64,000 nt of DNA from Gemmataceae bacterium (GTDB taxonomy: Bacteria > Planctomycetota > Planctomycetia > Gemmatales > Gemmataceae). Where the stretch lies: contig LR594584.1 of assembly GCA_901538445.1 (NCBI GenBank), positions 4,007,051 to 4,071,050 of the forward strand, given 5' to 3'. The notes under the pieces were generated by a model. That model was not told the origin of the DNA, ran no database searches, and was given only the letters and a program-made list of their open reading frames with translations. Below are positions 8,284-16,245 of this stretch, piece after piece. A program made the position numbers and the translations under genes. How positions within the stretch are numbered: the first letter of the stretch is position 1; every line of letters begins with the position of its first letter.

Positions 8284-8991
8284 ATGACACCGCGCGACTG
8301 GCAGACCTCAACCGACCCGCACGCCATGCTCGAAGCCCTCTTCCCCATGCGCGGGCTGGACAGCATCGAGCCGCAGACCCGGAAGTCGCGATTGTACCTT
8401 CTCGCGTGCGCCCGCAGGTCGTGGGACGTGCTGCCGGGGGTGTGCCGCGCCGTCCTGCGGGCGGCCGAGGTGGCGTTCTGCGATTCGAAGACCAAGCGTG
8501 AGCTCCGGGACGCGGTACACCCGCTCGCCGAGGCGCTGGTCCTGTGTCGCGGCGAGGCCGACGACGTCAACGACATCGGCCACAAGCTCGTCGCGCTCGG
8601 CCACGCGACCCGCGACGAGGTGCGGGTCGCGGACGACTTCGACCCGGTTGCGTGGCGCGGCGTCTCGCACCTCGCACACGCGCCGTTCGAGGGGATGACC
8701 CCGAACTACTACTTCATTCCCCCGGAGCTGCACTCGCCCCACCTGCTCCGCGAGGTGTTCGGCAACCCGTTCCAGCGGGCCGCGCCGTTCCACCCGCACT
8801 GGCGCACCGACACGGTCGTGAACCTGGCGCGGCACGCCCACGCGACCACCGACTTCACGGTACTCCCGGTGCTGGCCGACGCGCTCCAGGACGCGGGGTG
8901 CGACCGTGACGACGTCCTCACCCACCTGCGGGCGGACACCCTGCACGCCCGCGGGTGCTGGGTGCTGGAGGCCATCCTGACCGTGCCGTGA
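8284..8991 (+). CDS. Gemmata-type paralogue family protein, function unknown (copy 1)
   Basis: This 235-residue soluble protein has no signal peptide. It shares a layout with the gene at 35969. It starts MTxxxWxxxxDPxxML, has a LYLLACARRSWDVLP segment (compare LVVCACCRRVWHLL), then a variable middle. It ends with VFGNPF, W.T.TV..LA and VLADALQDAGCDRDDVLTHLR, then HARGCWVLEAIL. The near-invariant C-terminal block suggests a conserved structural core. I recall such proteins as a large lineage-specific family in Gemmata genomes, often near TIGR02996 proteins; no biochemical role is known to me. Here the second Cys of the CACC motif is absent (ACARRS). Confidence 0.8.
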   Translation: MTPRDWQTSTDPHAMLEALFPMRGLDSIEPQTRKSRLYLLACARRSWDVLPGVCRAVLRAAEVAFCDSKTKRELRDAVHPLAEALVLCRGEADDVNDIGHKLVALGHATRDEVRVADDFDPVAWRGVSHLAHAPFEGMTPNYYFIPPELHSPHLLREVFGNPFQRAAPFHPHWRTDTVVNLARHAHATTDFTVLPVLADALQDAGCDRDDVLTHLRADTLHARGCWVLEAILTVP

Positions 8992-9061
8992 AGAACAACA
9001 CAATGCGCCCGGTCGCGGATCGTCGTCGTTGATGGTCCGGCGGCCTTCGCCGCACCCGCAG

Positions 9062-9232
9062 TCACTTCTGCAAGATGAGCTTCCCGCGGCGGGTGATCCG
9101 CAACCGGTAGCGGACCCCGTCGTGCTCGATCCAGATCTCCCGCTCCTCGCCGAACAGTTCCTCGGCCCTCACCACCTTGCGGGGCTCGTCGCCCGACGGC
9201 TCCGCGGGCTCGTCTGGCTCGTGTTCGCTCAT
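9062..9232 (-). CDS. hemP: Hemin uptake protein HemP
   Basis: The 56-residue protein ends EIWIEHDGVRYRLRITRRGK and then LILQK. This is the HemP family signature (..L......I.H.G..Y.LR.TR.GKLILTK). The N-terminal 20 residues are acidic and Pro-rich. The ATG at 9232 follows an AAGGGA ribosome binding site. In Proteobacteria hemP is iron-regulated and sits at heme-uptake loci, where it has been linked to activation of heme-receptor genes. Here it is divergent from a DUF1559-kelch-DUF4198 gene set. A Fur-box-like palindrome lies in the shared upstream region (9385-9399). No TonB receptor is seen in the window. It is too small to show in standard open-frame lists. Confidence 0.85.
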   Translation of the reverse strand: MSEHEPDEPAEPSGDEPRKVVRAEELFGEEREIWIEHDGVRYRLRITRRGKLILQK

Positions 9233-9344
9233 CGAGCAGTCCCTTCTGACTTGGCTGAACCGGTGAGACCGGGTTGCAACACTGCCCCATGATTTCCACC
9301 GGCTCGGAAACCGGAGTGAATCGGGACGATTTGTTTCGGTGTGC

Positions 9345-9372
9345 TTGACAGTACCGCATTCGCAGATAATGT
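9345..9372 (+). promoter_or_regulatory. Predicted sigma70-type promoter for the DUF1559-kelch-DUF4198 genes
   Basis: A perfect -35 box TTGACA (9345-9350) is followed after 16 bases by TAATGT (9367-9372). The geometry repeats at 12522, where a matching palindrome also follows about 40 bases after the -35 box. Confidence 0.55.
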
Positions 9373-9384
9373 AAAGGCACTAGA

Positions 9385-9399
9385 TGAGATTTTGTCTCA
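9385..9399. promoter_or_regulatory. Fur-box-like operator, copy 1
   Basis: The 15-mer TGAGATTTTGTCTCA has 5-bp perfect arms. Matching bases continue outside (TAG on the left, CTA on the right, one mismatch) to give a 23-base palindrome (9381-9403). It sits at the expected transcription start. The half-site TGAGA/TCTCA is the same as in the copy at 12564 and resembles the TGAGAAT-N-ATTCTCA variant of the Fur box known in gamma- and betaproteobacteria. Confidence 0.55.
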
Positions 9400-9669
9400 C
9401 CTAGATCCCTCCGCTAGCTTCCGTCCGGTCCGGCTGACTCCAGCCGATCCCTCCGTACGCGACGCGGTCGGTGAGTGCCCCGAAGGACCGGGGGCTTACG
9501 GGCTGCGCCGCGACTCCGTCTCGCACCCGCACCCGTCTTCCCCTCGTTCCGGGCACCGCGTACCCCGCGACGCGCTCGCGCTTTCACCCACGCGCTTCAC
9601 CCTCCGACGGAGGGGGCGTGGAAGGTGCGCGCCGCGGTCCGACCCCAACAGCCTGAGGAGTCCGCCGTG

Positions 9670-10626
9670 ATGCCCAACGAGTCCCGACCCCGGCCCCGCC
9701 GCGGGTTCACCCTGATCGAGTTGCTGGTGGTGATCGCGATCATCGCCGTGCTGATCGGGCTCCTGCTCCCTGCCGTCCAGAAGGTCCGCGAGGCCGCGGC
9801 CCGCATCAAGTGCTCGAACAACATGAAGCAGATCGGCCTGGCGGCCCACAACTTCCACGACGCGAACCTGAGGTTCCCGTACGCCGTGTCGTACTACCAG
9901 ACCGGCGAGAGCACCGGCAGCTACGTGACCGGGTGGATCCTGATTCTGCCGTACCTGGAGCAGGACGTGGTGGCCAAGAAGTGGAACCCGAAGCTCCCGC
10001 GGAACAGCACCGACGACGCCGACGGCGACGGGTACACGAACGCGATGCTCCAGGGAATGCCGATCCCCTCGTTCACCTGTCCGTCGATGGCCCCCCCCAG
10101 CGCCACCAACGGCGGCGCGCTGGGCACCGCCCCGGAAACCCGGGCCCCGTCGAGCTACGTGTGGTCGGCCGGAACCCCGACGTGCCACATCGCCACCTAC
10201 GGGGCCGGGGCGACCACCGCCAGCGACGGCGTCGTCCTTCCGATCCGGAACAAGAGCTACACGGTGGACCCGGCTCAGCGGGACGTGGGCGGGAACTCGC
10301 AGGTGCGGATCACCGACATCGCCGACGGCACCTCGAACACGCTGCTGGCCGGCGAGTGCGACTTCAAGCCCGCGGGGGTGCCGTCCACATACGGCCCGGT
10401 GTGGGGCTACGGGTACTTCTACAACTGGACCGGCACCGCCGGCGGGCTCAACGTCCGCGACGGCGGCGACAACGCCAAGTACAGCTCGTTCCGCAGCGAG
10501 CACACCGGCGGCGCCAACTTCGTGCTGGCCGACGGGAGCGTCCAGTTCCTCCGCACCGGCACCGACCCGACCGTTCTCGCCGGCCTCGGCACCCGTGCCG
10601 GGGGCGAGGTCGTCTCCCTCCCGTGA
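9670..10626 (+). CDS. DUF1559 prepilin-like protein (first of four)
   Basis: The 318-residue product has a type IV prepilin/pseudopilin leader with the cleavage site RRG|FTLIE (Gly12/Phe13). One hydrophobic helix ([17 protein letters not shown]) is followed by the DUF1559 region with [21 protein letters not shown]. The C-terminus has the H-X9-DG motif (HTGGANFVLADG) typical of planctomycete DUF1559 proteins. The protein should be processed by a prepilin peptidase and anchored in the inner membrane or placed in a pseudopilus; its role is unknown. It starts a probable operon with the kelch gene (50 bases downstream) and the DUF4198 gene. Upstream is a putative iron-type operator. Confidence 0.92.
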   Translation: MPNESRPRPRRGFTLIELLVVIAIIAVLIGLLLPAVQKVREAAARIKCSNNMKQIGLAAHNFHDANLRFPYAVSYYQTGESTGSYVTGWILILPYLEQDVVAKKWNPKLPRNSTDDADGDGYTNAMLQGMPIPSFTCPSMAPPSATNGGALGTAPETRAPSSYVWSAGTPTCHIATYGAGATTASDGVVLPIRNKSYTVDPAQRDVGGNSQVRITDIADGTSNTLLAGECDFKPAGVPSTYGPVWGYGYFYNWTGTAGGLNVRDGGDNAKYSSFRSEHTGGANFVLADGSVQFLRTGTDPTVLAGLGTRAGGEVVSLP

Positions 10627-10676
10627 CGCACCGGCGTCCCGCACTCAAACATTCCCATAACTTCCGGAGATCGCAG

Positions 10677-11708
10677 ATGAAGTTCCGATTCGCCGCACTC
10701 GCTCTGGTACTCTGGGCCGGCCTCGCGGCCGCCGCCGACAAGGCCGCCCCGGCGCTGCCGCCGCTCCCGAAGGCCGTGGCCAGCCACGGGGCGGTCGCGT
10801 GCGACGGGTACGTGTACGTGTACGGCGGGCACGCCGGGAAGACCCACAGCTACGACACCGAGAGCGTGCTCGGCACGTTCCACCGGCTCAAACTCGACGG
10901 CGGCACCAAGTGGGAGGAGCTCCCGGGCGGCCCGATCGCACAGGGCATGAACCTCGTCGCACACGGCGGCAAGGTGTACCGCGTCGGCGGGATGCAACCG
11001 CGGAACAAGCCCGGCGACCCGGCCGACAACTTCTCGCTCGTGGACTGCGCCCGGTTCGACCCGAAGGCCAACAAGTGGGAAGAACTCCCCCCGCTGCCCG
11101 CGGGCCGGTCGTCGCACGACGTCGTCGTGGTCGGTGACAAGCTGGTGGTCGTCGGCGGGTGGCAGATGAAGGGCAAGGGCGAGAAGTCCGGGTGGCACGA
11201 GACGGTCGAGATCCTCGACCTCGCGTCGCCGTCGCCGAAGTGGCAGTCGGTCCCGCAGCCGTTCAAGCGCCGGGCGCTGACCGCGACCGCGGTCGGGTCG
11301 AAGGTGTACGTCCTCGGCGGGCTCGGGGCCGATGGCAAGGCGATCGAGATCTTCGACGTCGAGACGGGCAAGTGGGCGACCGGCCCGGCCCTGCCGGACG
11401 TGGCCGCCGAGGGCGCGGCCCGCGCGATGGCGTTCTCCCCCGCCGCCGGGACCGTGAACGGCCGCGTCGTGGTGACCACCGCCGCCGGGAGCGTGTACCG
11501 CCTGACGGCCGACGGCTCCGCGTGGGAGAAGGTCGGCGCGGCGGCCAACCCGCGGGTCGTGGCCCGGCTCGTCCCGGTCGGCCCGGCGGAGGTGCTGCTG
11601 ATCGGCGGCGCGTCCCGCAGCGCGAGCGGCAACGTCGCCGAGGTCGAGCGGTTGAAGCTGACCGAGAAGGGCGAGCCGGTCGCGGCCCCCGCTCTCAAGA
11701 AGGACTGA
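10677..11708 (+). CDS. Exported kelch-repeat protein
   Basis: The 343-residue product begins with a signal peptide (MKFRFAALALVLWAGLAAA). It continues with repeated kelch blades of about 50 residues, each with a GG pair and an aromatic residue (for example VYVYGGHAG, VYRVGGMQP, LVVVGGWQ, VYVLGGLG, VLLIGGAS), which predicts a six- or seven-bladed beta-propeller. No enzymatic motif is seen. It lies 50 bases after the DUF1559 gene, and the DUF4198 gene follows 106 bases later. It probably acts in the periplasm. Kelch propellers bind proteins or small ligands; a role beside iron-linked genes is inference. Confidence 0.85.
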   Translation: MKFRFAALALVLWAGLAAAADKAAPALPPLPKAVASHGAVACDGYVYVYGGHAGKTHSYDTESVLGTFHRLKLDGGTKWEELPGGPIAQGMNLVAHGGKVYRVGGMQPRNKPGDPADNFSLVDCARFDPKANKWEELPPLPAGRSSHDVVVVGDKLVVVGGWQMKGKGEKSGWHETVEILDLASPSPKWQSVPQPFKRRALTATAVGSKVYVLGGLGADGKAIEIFDVETGKWATGPALPDVAAEGAARAMAFSPAAGTVNGRVVVTTAAGSVYRLTADGSAWEKVGAAANPRVVARLVPVGPAEVLLIGGASRSASGNVAEVERLKLTEKGEPVAAPALKKD

Positions 11709-11814
11709 TCGCACACTGATCGCATCCGGCGGCGAAAGCTGCCGGGTCCGCCGGGCGGGTAGAACGCCTGCCCGCCCGGCTTCGTTTTCACTCCCCCAAC
11801 ACCTCAGGTGAATC

Positions 11815-12492
11815 ATGCTCCGTTTCGTGACTGCCTCGCTGTTCCTCGCCGCCGCCACGGCGGCCGCCCAGGCGCACTTCGTGTTCGTGATCCCCGACGC
11901 CAAGGACGCCGGCAAGGCGTTGGTCGTGTTCAGCGACGACCTCGGCGTCGACGACGCGGTGACGATGGAAAAGATCAGCGGCCTGAAGCTCCAGGTCCGC
12001 GACGCGGGCGGCAAGGCGACCGACGCGAAGCTCGAGGTGGGCAAGCACAGCATCGCCGTTGCGGTCCCCGGCACCGAGCCGCGGGTGGTGTTCGGGTCCG
12101 TCAACTACGGCGTGATGCAGAAGGGCGACGCGAAGCCGTACCTGCTGGCGTACCACCCGAAGGCGGTCGTGGGCGAAATCCCCGCCGACGGCGGCAAGGT
12201 CGGCGGCGCGACCCCCGAGTTGGTCCCTGTCGCGGCGGACGGCAAGGTGAAGTTCCTGTTCCTGGTGGGCGGCAAGCCCACGGCCGACGCCGAGGTCACC
12301 GTGTTCCTCCCGGACGGCAAGAAGGAGAAGGTGAAGACCGACAGCCAGGGGCTCACGAAGGAGTTCGCCGGGGCGGGGCGGTATGGCGCGTGGACCCGCA
12401 CGACCGAGGCGAAGGCCGGCGAGCACGGGGGCAAGAAGTACGAGGAGGTCCGGCACTACGCGACACTCGTCGTCGACGTGAGCAGCAAATAG
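11815..12492 (+). CDS. DUF4198 periplasmic protein, possibly metal-uptake related
   Basis: The 225-residue product has a signal peptide (MLRFVTASLFLAAATAAAQA). The mature protein begins HFVFVIP, the His-containing start usual for DUF4198 proteins (relatives of the NikM/CbiM-accessory fold), where an N-terminal His can bind metal. Beta-rich sequence follows, ending HYATLVVDV. A second Ig-like part is likely at about residues 140-190 (GKPTADAEVTVFLPDGKK). In other bacteria DUF4198 proteins accompany Ni, Co or Fe transport genes. It closes the gene set that starts at 9670; the next promoter lies just beyond it. Confidence 0.8.
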   Translation: MLRFVTASLFLAAATAAAQAHFVFVIPDAKDAGKALVVFSDDLGVDDAVTMEKISGLKLQVRDAGGKATDAKLEVGKHSIAVAVPGTEPRVVFGSVNYGVMQKGDAKPYLLAYHPKAVVGEIPADGGKVGGATPELVPVAADGKVKFLFLVGGKPTADAEVTVFLPDGKKEKVKTDSQGLTKEFAGAGRYGAWTRTTEAKAGEHGGKKYEEVRHYATLVVDVSSK

Positions 12493-12521
12493 CTGGAACT
12501 GAAAGAAAATGAGCGGAACTG

Positions 12522-12550
12522 TTGACACCGCAGCGCCGTCGAAATATCGT
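12522..12550 (+). promoter_or_regulatory. Predicted sigma70-type promoter for the second DUF1559 group
   Basis: TTGACA (12522-12527), a 17-base spacer and TATCGT (12545-12550). It lies 30 bases after the DUF4198 stop and about 185 bases before the DUF1559 ATG at 12735. Confidence 0.55.
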
Positions 12551-12563
12551 TACGCCAAGTTAC

Positions 12564-12578
12564 TGAGATCGAATCTCA
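12564..12578. promoter_or_regulatory. Fur-box-like operator, copy 2
   Basis: TGAGATCGAATCTCA is a 15-mer with perfect 6-bp arms. The outer five bases of each arm and the following CC match the copy at 9385. It starts 42 bases after the first base of its -35 box; the other copy starts 40 bases after. Confidence 0.55.
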
Positions 12579-12734
12579 CCAAACTTGCGGGTTGCGGGGC
12601 AATTGGTTGCCCCCGCACCTACTTCGAGAGCCTGCTCCGCCAACGCTCGGGACCGCGACCAGCCACGGTTGGTCGCTCACCATCCGTCGCAACGCGGCTC
12701 GTGTTGACTCCTTCACCCGCACCGAAGGGCCACC

Positions 12735-13679
12735 ATGCGCACGCGCCGCTCCGCGTTCACGCTCATCGAACTCCTCGTGGTGATCGCGATCATCGCGGTC
12801 CTGATCGGGCTGCTCCTGCCGGCCGTCCAGAAGGTCCGCGAGGCCGCCGCCCGGACCCAGTCGCTGAACAACCTGAAGCAGATCGGGTTGGCGACCCACA
12901 TGTACCACGACTCGAACGACCGCTTCCCGCCGGCGAACTACGCCTCGGCCACCGGGAGCGCTTCGAGCAGCGCAACCAACGCCCGGCTCCACAGCGCGTT
13001 CACCGAAATTCTGCCTTACATCGAGCAAGAGGCCATTGCGAAAAAATGGCAGCCCGGTGAGTCGCCCGGCAGCATCGTTCCCGGACCGGACGGGGTGACC
13101 ACCAACAAGGAGCTCTCGAAATACTCGCTCAAGACGTTCGTGGCCCCTGCCATGCCGGTGCCGGCTGCCGCGGACCCGGGGTGGAGCAGCTACGGGTTCT
13201 GTGCCGGCAACCGCGTGGTGGACCCGCTCGTTGATTTGTACGCCTCCAAGTCGGACGGCGTTGTTATCCCCGCCATCCACGGCAAGGTCACGCTGAACAG
13301 CATCACCGACGGCACCTCGAACACCCTCCTGGCCGGCGAGATGCACTGGACGATCCGCGGTTGGACCTACTCGGGCTCGTCCCCGTTCGCCGGGCAGCCG
13401 CGCACGGGGCGGACGTTCTGGGCGAACGGCCACCCGTACGTGTCGTGGGTGTGGACGAACACGCCGATGAACACGCACGACGAGCCGGCGGTTACACCTG
13501 GAAACAACGATCCTGATTGGTGGACGCGGGCGGTGTTCTCGTTCCGCAGCGTCCACACCCAGGGGGTGCATTTCGTCCTCGCCGACGGCTCCACCCGCCT
13601 GATCCCCCAGTCCACCCCCCACCCGATGTACCAGGAGATGGGGAGCCGGAACGGCGGCGGGATCGTCACCCTGGATTAA
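12735..13679 (+). CDS. DUF1559 prepilin-like protein (second)
   Basis: The 314-residue product has the leader [14 protein letters not shown] (cleavage after Ala7), a hydrophobic helix, the [19 protein letters not shown] block and a C-terminal H-X9-DG motif (HTQGVHFVLADG). The ATG at 12735 gives the standard short basic leader. It follows its own promoter and Fur-box-like operator and is followed by another DUF1559 gene and a PepSY membrane protein gene on the same strand. The mature region differs markedly from the first copy, so this is an old paralogue rather than a recent duplication. Confidence 0.92.
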   Translation: MRTRRSAFTLIELLVVIAIIAVLIGLLLPAVQKVREAAARTQSLNNLKQIGLATHMYHDSNDRFPPANYASATGSASSSATNARLHSAFTEILPYIEQEAIAKKWQPGESPGSIVPGPDGVTTNKELSKYSLKTFVAPAMPVPAAADPGWSSYGFCAGNRVVDPLVDLYASKSDGVVIPAIHGKVTLNSITDGTSNTLLAGEMHWTIRGWTYSGSSPFAGQPRTGRTFWANGHPYVSWVWTNTPMNTHDEPAVTPGNNDPDWWTRAVFSFRSVHTQGVHFVLADGSTRLIPQSTPHPMYQEMGSRNGGGIVTLD

Positions 13680-13985
13680 CCGGACGGGGCACCCCGTGAC
13701 CTGTCGACTGCTCGCACTCGGGCCGACCGTGCCGTTGCTCGCGGCCGCGGGCGGCGGGGCGGTGGCCCCGGTCACTGAAGCGCCGGCCCGCTGCGGCCGC
13801 CTCTGCGTCGTGCGGCGGGCCGGCGAGCGCCACCCGCCGCACGACCGCGTGGAGACCCGAACGGCTCCGGGTCGCCGGCCGTTGGGAAGACCTTCGGCGT
13901 GGATCGCACACTCGGTTCGAGTCTCGTTCGCCCCCGGGCGGTCGGCATCCGGGGCCAACTTCGTCCCTCACCCTTGGAGGTCGCG

Positions 13986-14957
13986 ATGCGGGTCCGAAAG
14001 CAAGGCTTCACGCTGATCGAGTTGCTGGTGGTGATCGCGATCATTGCCATCCTGATTGGGCTGCTGTTGCCCGCGGTACAGAAGGTCCGCGAGGCCGCCG
14101 CACGGGCCCAGTGTCTGAACAACCTCAAGCAGGTCGGCGTCGCCCTGCACAACTATGAGAGCTCCCATCAATCGTTCCCGCCGGGGTTCGTCTCGACCGT
14201 GACCGGGACGTGGAGCGGGGGCGGGAACGACGCCGTCGCGGAGTCCGGCCCGGGGTGGAGCTTCTTCGCACTCATCCTGCCCTTCATCGAGCAGGACAAC
14301 CTGTTTCGGAGCATCAACCTTTCACTCCCGATCACGGACCCGGCGAACGCCACGGCACGCAGTACCGTGGTCAAGGTCTATCGATGCCCGTCCGACACCG
14401 GCCCCACCCAAGTGACCGTGTGGATGGCCCCGGCCAACGGCGGCACCCCGATGCCCGCGACGGCCGGAACGGTCACCGATCTGGCGAGTTGCAGTTACGC
14501 TGGCTGCCTCGGGGGCGGCACCCCGGCCGTGTACGAGCAGCTCCCGTTCAACGGCATGTTCCACCGCAACCGGGCGATAAAGGTCGCCGAGATCTCGGAC
14601 GGCCTGTCGAACACCATCGGGGTCGGTGAGCGGATGAGCGCGTTTTCCCCGAACGGGTGGGCGGGAGTCATCCCCGGGGCCGCGACGGTGTACAGCGCCG
14701 AGCACGCTGCCAAGCTCGGGCAGGCCGTCGGGGCGACCGCCCGGCCGGCCATCACGCAGGTATCGGTCCACTGCCGGTCCAGCGGGCCGAATGCGGCGAC
14801 CGCCAGCCCGGGCAGCTTCTACGGACCGCACAACAACTCCTGCAATTTCCTCAACATGGACGGCTCGACCCGGCTGATCCCGAGCAACGTGGCGATCGAC
14901 ACCTTCCGAGCTCTGGCGACGCGGAACGGCGGCGAGGTCATCCCGGGCGACTACTAA
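13986..14957 (+). CDS. DUF1559 prepilin-like protein (third)
   Basis: The 323-residue product has the leader MRVRKQG|FTLIELL with cleavage after Gly7. The membrane helix, the block [19 protein letters not shown] and a C-terminal H-X9-DG motif (HNNSCNFLNMDG) follow. The ATG at 13986 follows TTGGAGGTCGCG, a strong ribosome binding site. The PepSY gene starts only 19 bases after its stop, which points to one transcript and a shared task. Family function is unknown; pseudopilin-like assembly or surface anchoring is inferred from the leader. Confidence 0.92.
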   Translation: MRVRKQGFTLIELLVVIAIIAILIGLLLPAVQKVREAAARAQCLNNLKQVGVALHNYESSHQSFPPGFVSTVTGTWSGGGNDAVAESGPGWSFFALILPFIEQDNLFRSINLSLPITDPANATARSTVVKVYRCPSDTGPTQVTVWMAPANGGTPMPATAGTVTDLASCSYAGCLGGGTPAVYEQLPFNGMFHRNRAIKVAEISDGLSNTIGVGERMSAFSPNGWAGVIPGAATVYSAEHAAKLGQAVGATARPAITQVSVHCRSSGPNAATASPGSFYGPHNNSCNFLNMDGSTRLIPSNVAIDTFRALATRNGGEVIPGDY

Positions 14958-14976
14958 CCCCGTGCGGAGTGCCGCG

Positions 14977-16074
14977 ATGGCGACCGTCGATGAAACTCCC
15001 TTTGCTGCGGCTGGAGCTATTCCCTCCCGCCGGCCGCTCCGCCGGCGGGTGATGCACGTCGTCCGCCGCGGGCACCTGTACTTCGGGCTGTTCCTGCTCC
15101 CGTGGGTGATCCTCTACGGGGTCACCGGGTTCCTGTTCAACCACCCGACCGCGTTCGCGGACGCGCCGACGGCGGCGTTCGATCGGTCCACGCTCATCGG
15201 CACACCGATGGAGAGCGTGCCCTCTCCGGCCGAGGTCGCGCAGCAGGTTGTGACCGCGGTGCGGTCGCGGTCGAACCCGCCCGCCGCCTACGAACTCGTT
15301 CAACCCGAGAGAGCCAAGTACAACCGCGAGGCGGCGTTCGCCACGGTGAAGGCCGACGGCCGCGAGCTGAACGTGCTCGTCGAGGTGAGCGGCAACGGCG
15401 GCACCGTGCGGAGCCGACCGGCCCCGCAGGCGGCGGCCCCGGCACCGGTCGAGAAGGCCCCGTTCGCGATCGGCAACGGCGGGCAGAAGGGCGCGTTCCC
15501 CGGTGGGCCGAAGGGCGGGGGCCGACCGGGTGGTGGTGAGAAGGGCGGCCGCCCGGGCATGGGCGAGAAGGGGCCGCGGCCGACCGCCCCCGCCGACGCG
15601 CTCCCGCTGGAGTCACCCCTCCACGACCGCGTGAAGGCCGCCGTACCAACCGTGCTGGAGCGCACCGGGTTCCCGGGCGGCGAGGTCACCGTCACGAGCG
15701 TCCCGGACCTGACGTTCCTCATGACCGACGGCACGAAGACCTGGCTCGTCACCTACAACGCCCAGGCCGGCACTGTGAGCGGGCGGCCCGCGGACGACGC
15801 GCCGCCCGCCGACGAGCTCTCGACCCGGCGATTCCTCACCCGGATGCACACCGCACACGGCTACCCCGGCGAGCAGAACGCGAAGTGGTACTGGGCCGTC
15901 GTCGTGGACGCGATGGCGTTCGTGATGGTGTTCTGGGGCGTCTCCGGCATCTTCATGTGGTGGCAGATCAAGGCGACCCGGCTGGTCGGCTTCCTCGTCC
16001 TGGTCGTGAGCGTCGGGGCCGCGGTGTGGCTCGGCTCCGGGATGCACGAGGTGCTCAGCGCCGGGGGCCGCTGA
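14977..16074 (+). CDS. PepSY-domain inner membrane protein
   Basis: The 365-residue product has an N-terminal membrane helix (YFGLFLLPWVILYGVTGFLF, about residues 36-55) with preceding basic residues. A periplasmic region with PepSY-like segments follows. Two C-terminal membrane helices end the protein (around VVDAMAFVMVFWGVSGIFMWW and LVGFLVLVVSVGAAVWLG). PepSY-TM proteins of this layout occur in iron-siderophore reduction and uptake loci. An unusual low-complexity insert of about 45 residues rich in Gly, Lys and Pro (about residues 160-205) splits the periplasmic part. The ATG at 14977 is favoured over an upstream GTG because a GGAG lies at the right distance. It is coupled to the preceding DUF1559 gene. 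Confidence 0.85.
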   Translation: MATVDETPFAAAGAIPSRRPLRRRVMHVVRRGHLYFGLFLLPWVILYGVTGFLFNHPTAFADAPTAAFDRSTLIGTPMESVPSPAEVAQQVVTAVRSRSNPPAAYELVQPERAKYNREAAFATVKADGRELNVLVEVSGNGGTVRSRPAPQAAAPAPVEKAPFAIGNGGQKGAFPGGPKGGGRPGGGEKGGRPGMGEKGPRPTAPADALPLESPLHDRVKAAVPTVLERTGFPGGEVTVTSVPDLTFLMTDGTKTWLVTYNAQAGTVSGRPADDAPPADELSTRRFLTRMHTAHGYPGEQNAKWYWAVVVDAMAFVMVFWGVSGIFMWWQIKATRLVGFLVLVVSVGAAVWLGSGMHEVLSAGGR

Positions 16075-16084
16075 CGGGCGGTAA

Positions 16085-16162
16085 GTTCGAAGCACGAAAT
16101 CCGAAAGGAAGACGCCTGTCTGCCGGGTCTTCCTTTCGGATTTCGTGCTTCGTACTTCGAAC
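16085..16162. repeat. Long inverted repeat after the PepSY gene
   Basis: A 26-bp perfect inverted repeat (16088-16113 against 16127-16152) with a 13-base loop is followed by a second, shorter match (TACTTCGAAC). It lies 13 bases after the PepSY stop and may end transcription. A further small hairpin (AGGGCT/AGCCCT, about 16167-16181) follows. Confidence 0.8.
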
Positions 16163-16245
16163 TTTGAGGGCTGAAAGCCCTCCCCCGCAGGCGGGTATCC
16201 CCTGGTGCCGCCAATGGACCTCGGCGGCACTTACAGGGTTCACCA

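Larger units (their letters stand above)
9233..9669. other. Regulatory region between hemP and the first DUF1559 gene
   Basis: This 437-base divergent spacer holds a plus-strand promoter (9345-9372) and a TGAGA-N5-TCTCA palindrome (9385-9399). From there a leader of roughly 290 bases runs to the DUF1559 start at 9670. The leader is not obviously coding. The stretch 9340-9405 is clearly more AT-rich than its surroundings, as expected of a control region. Confidence 0.6.

Noticed and set aside
13914-13933. GGTTCGAGTCTCG as a tRNA T-arm
   Set aside because: No acceptor, D or anticodon arms can be folded around it.
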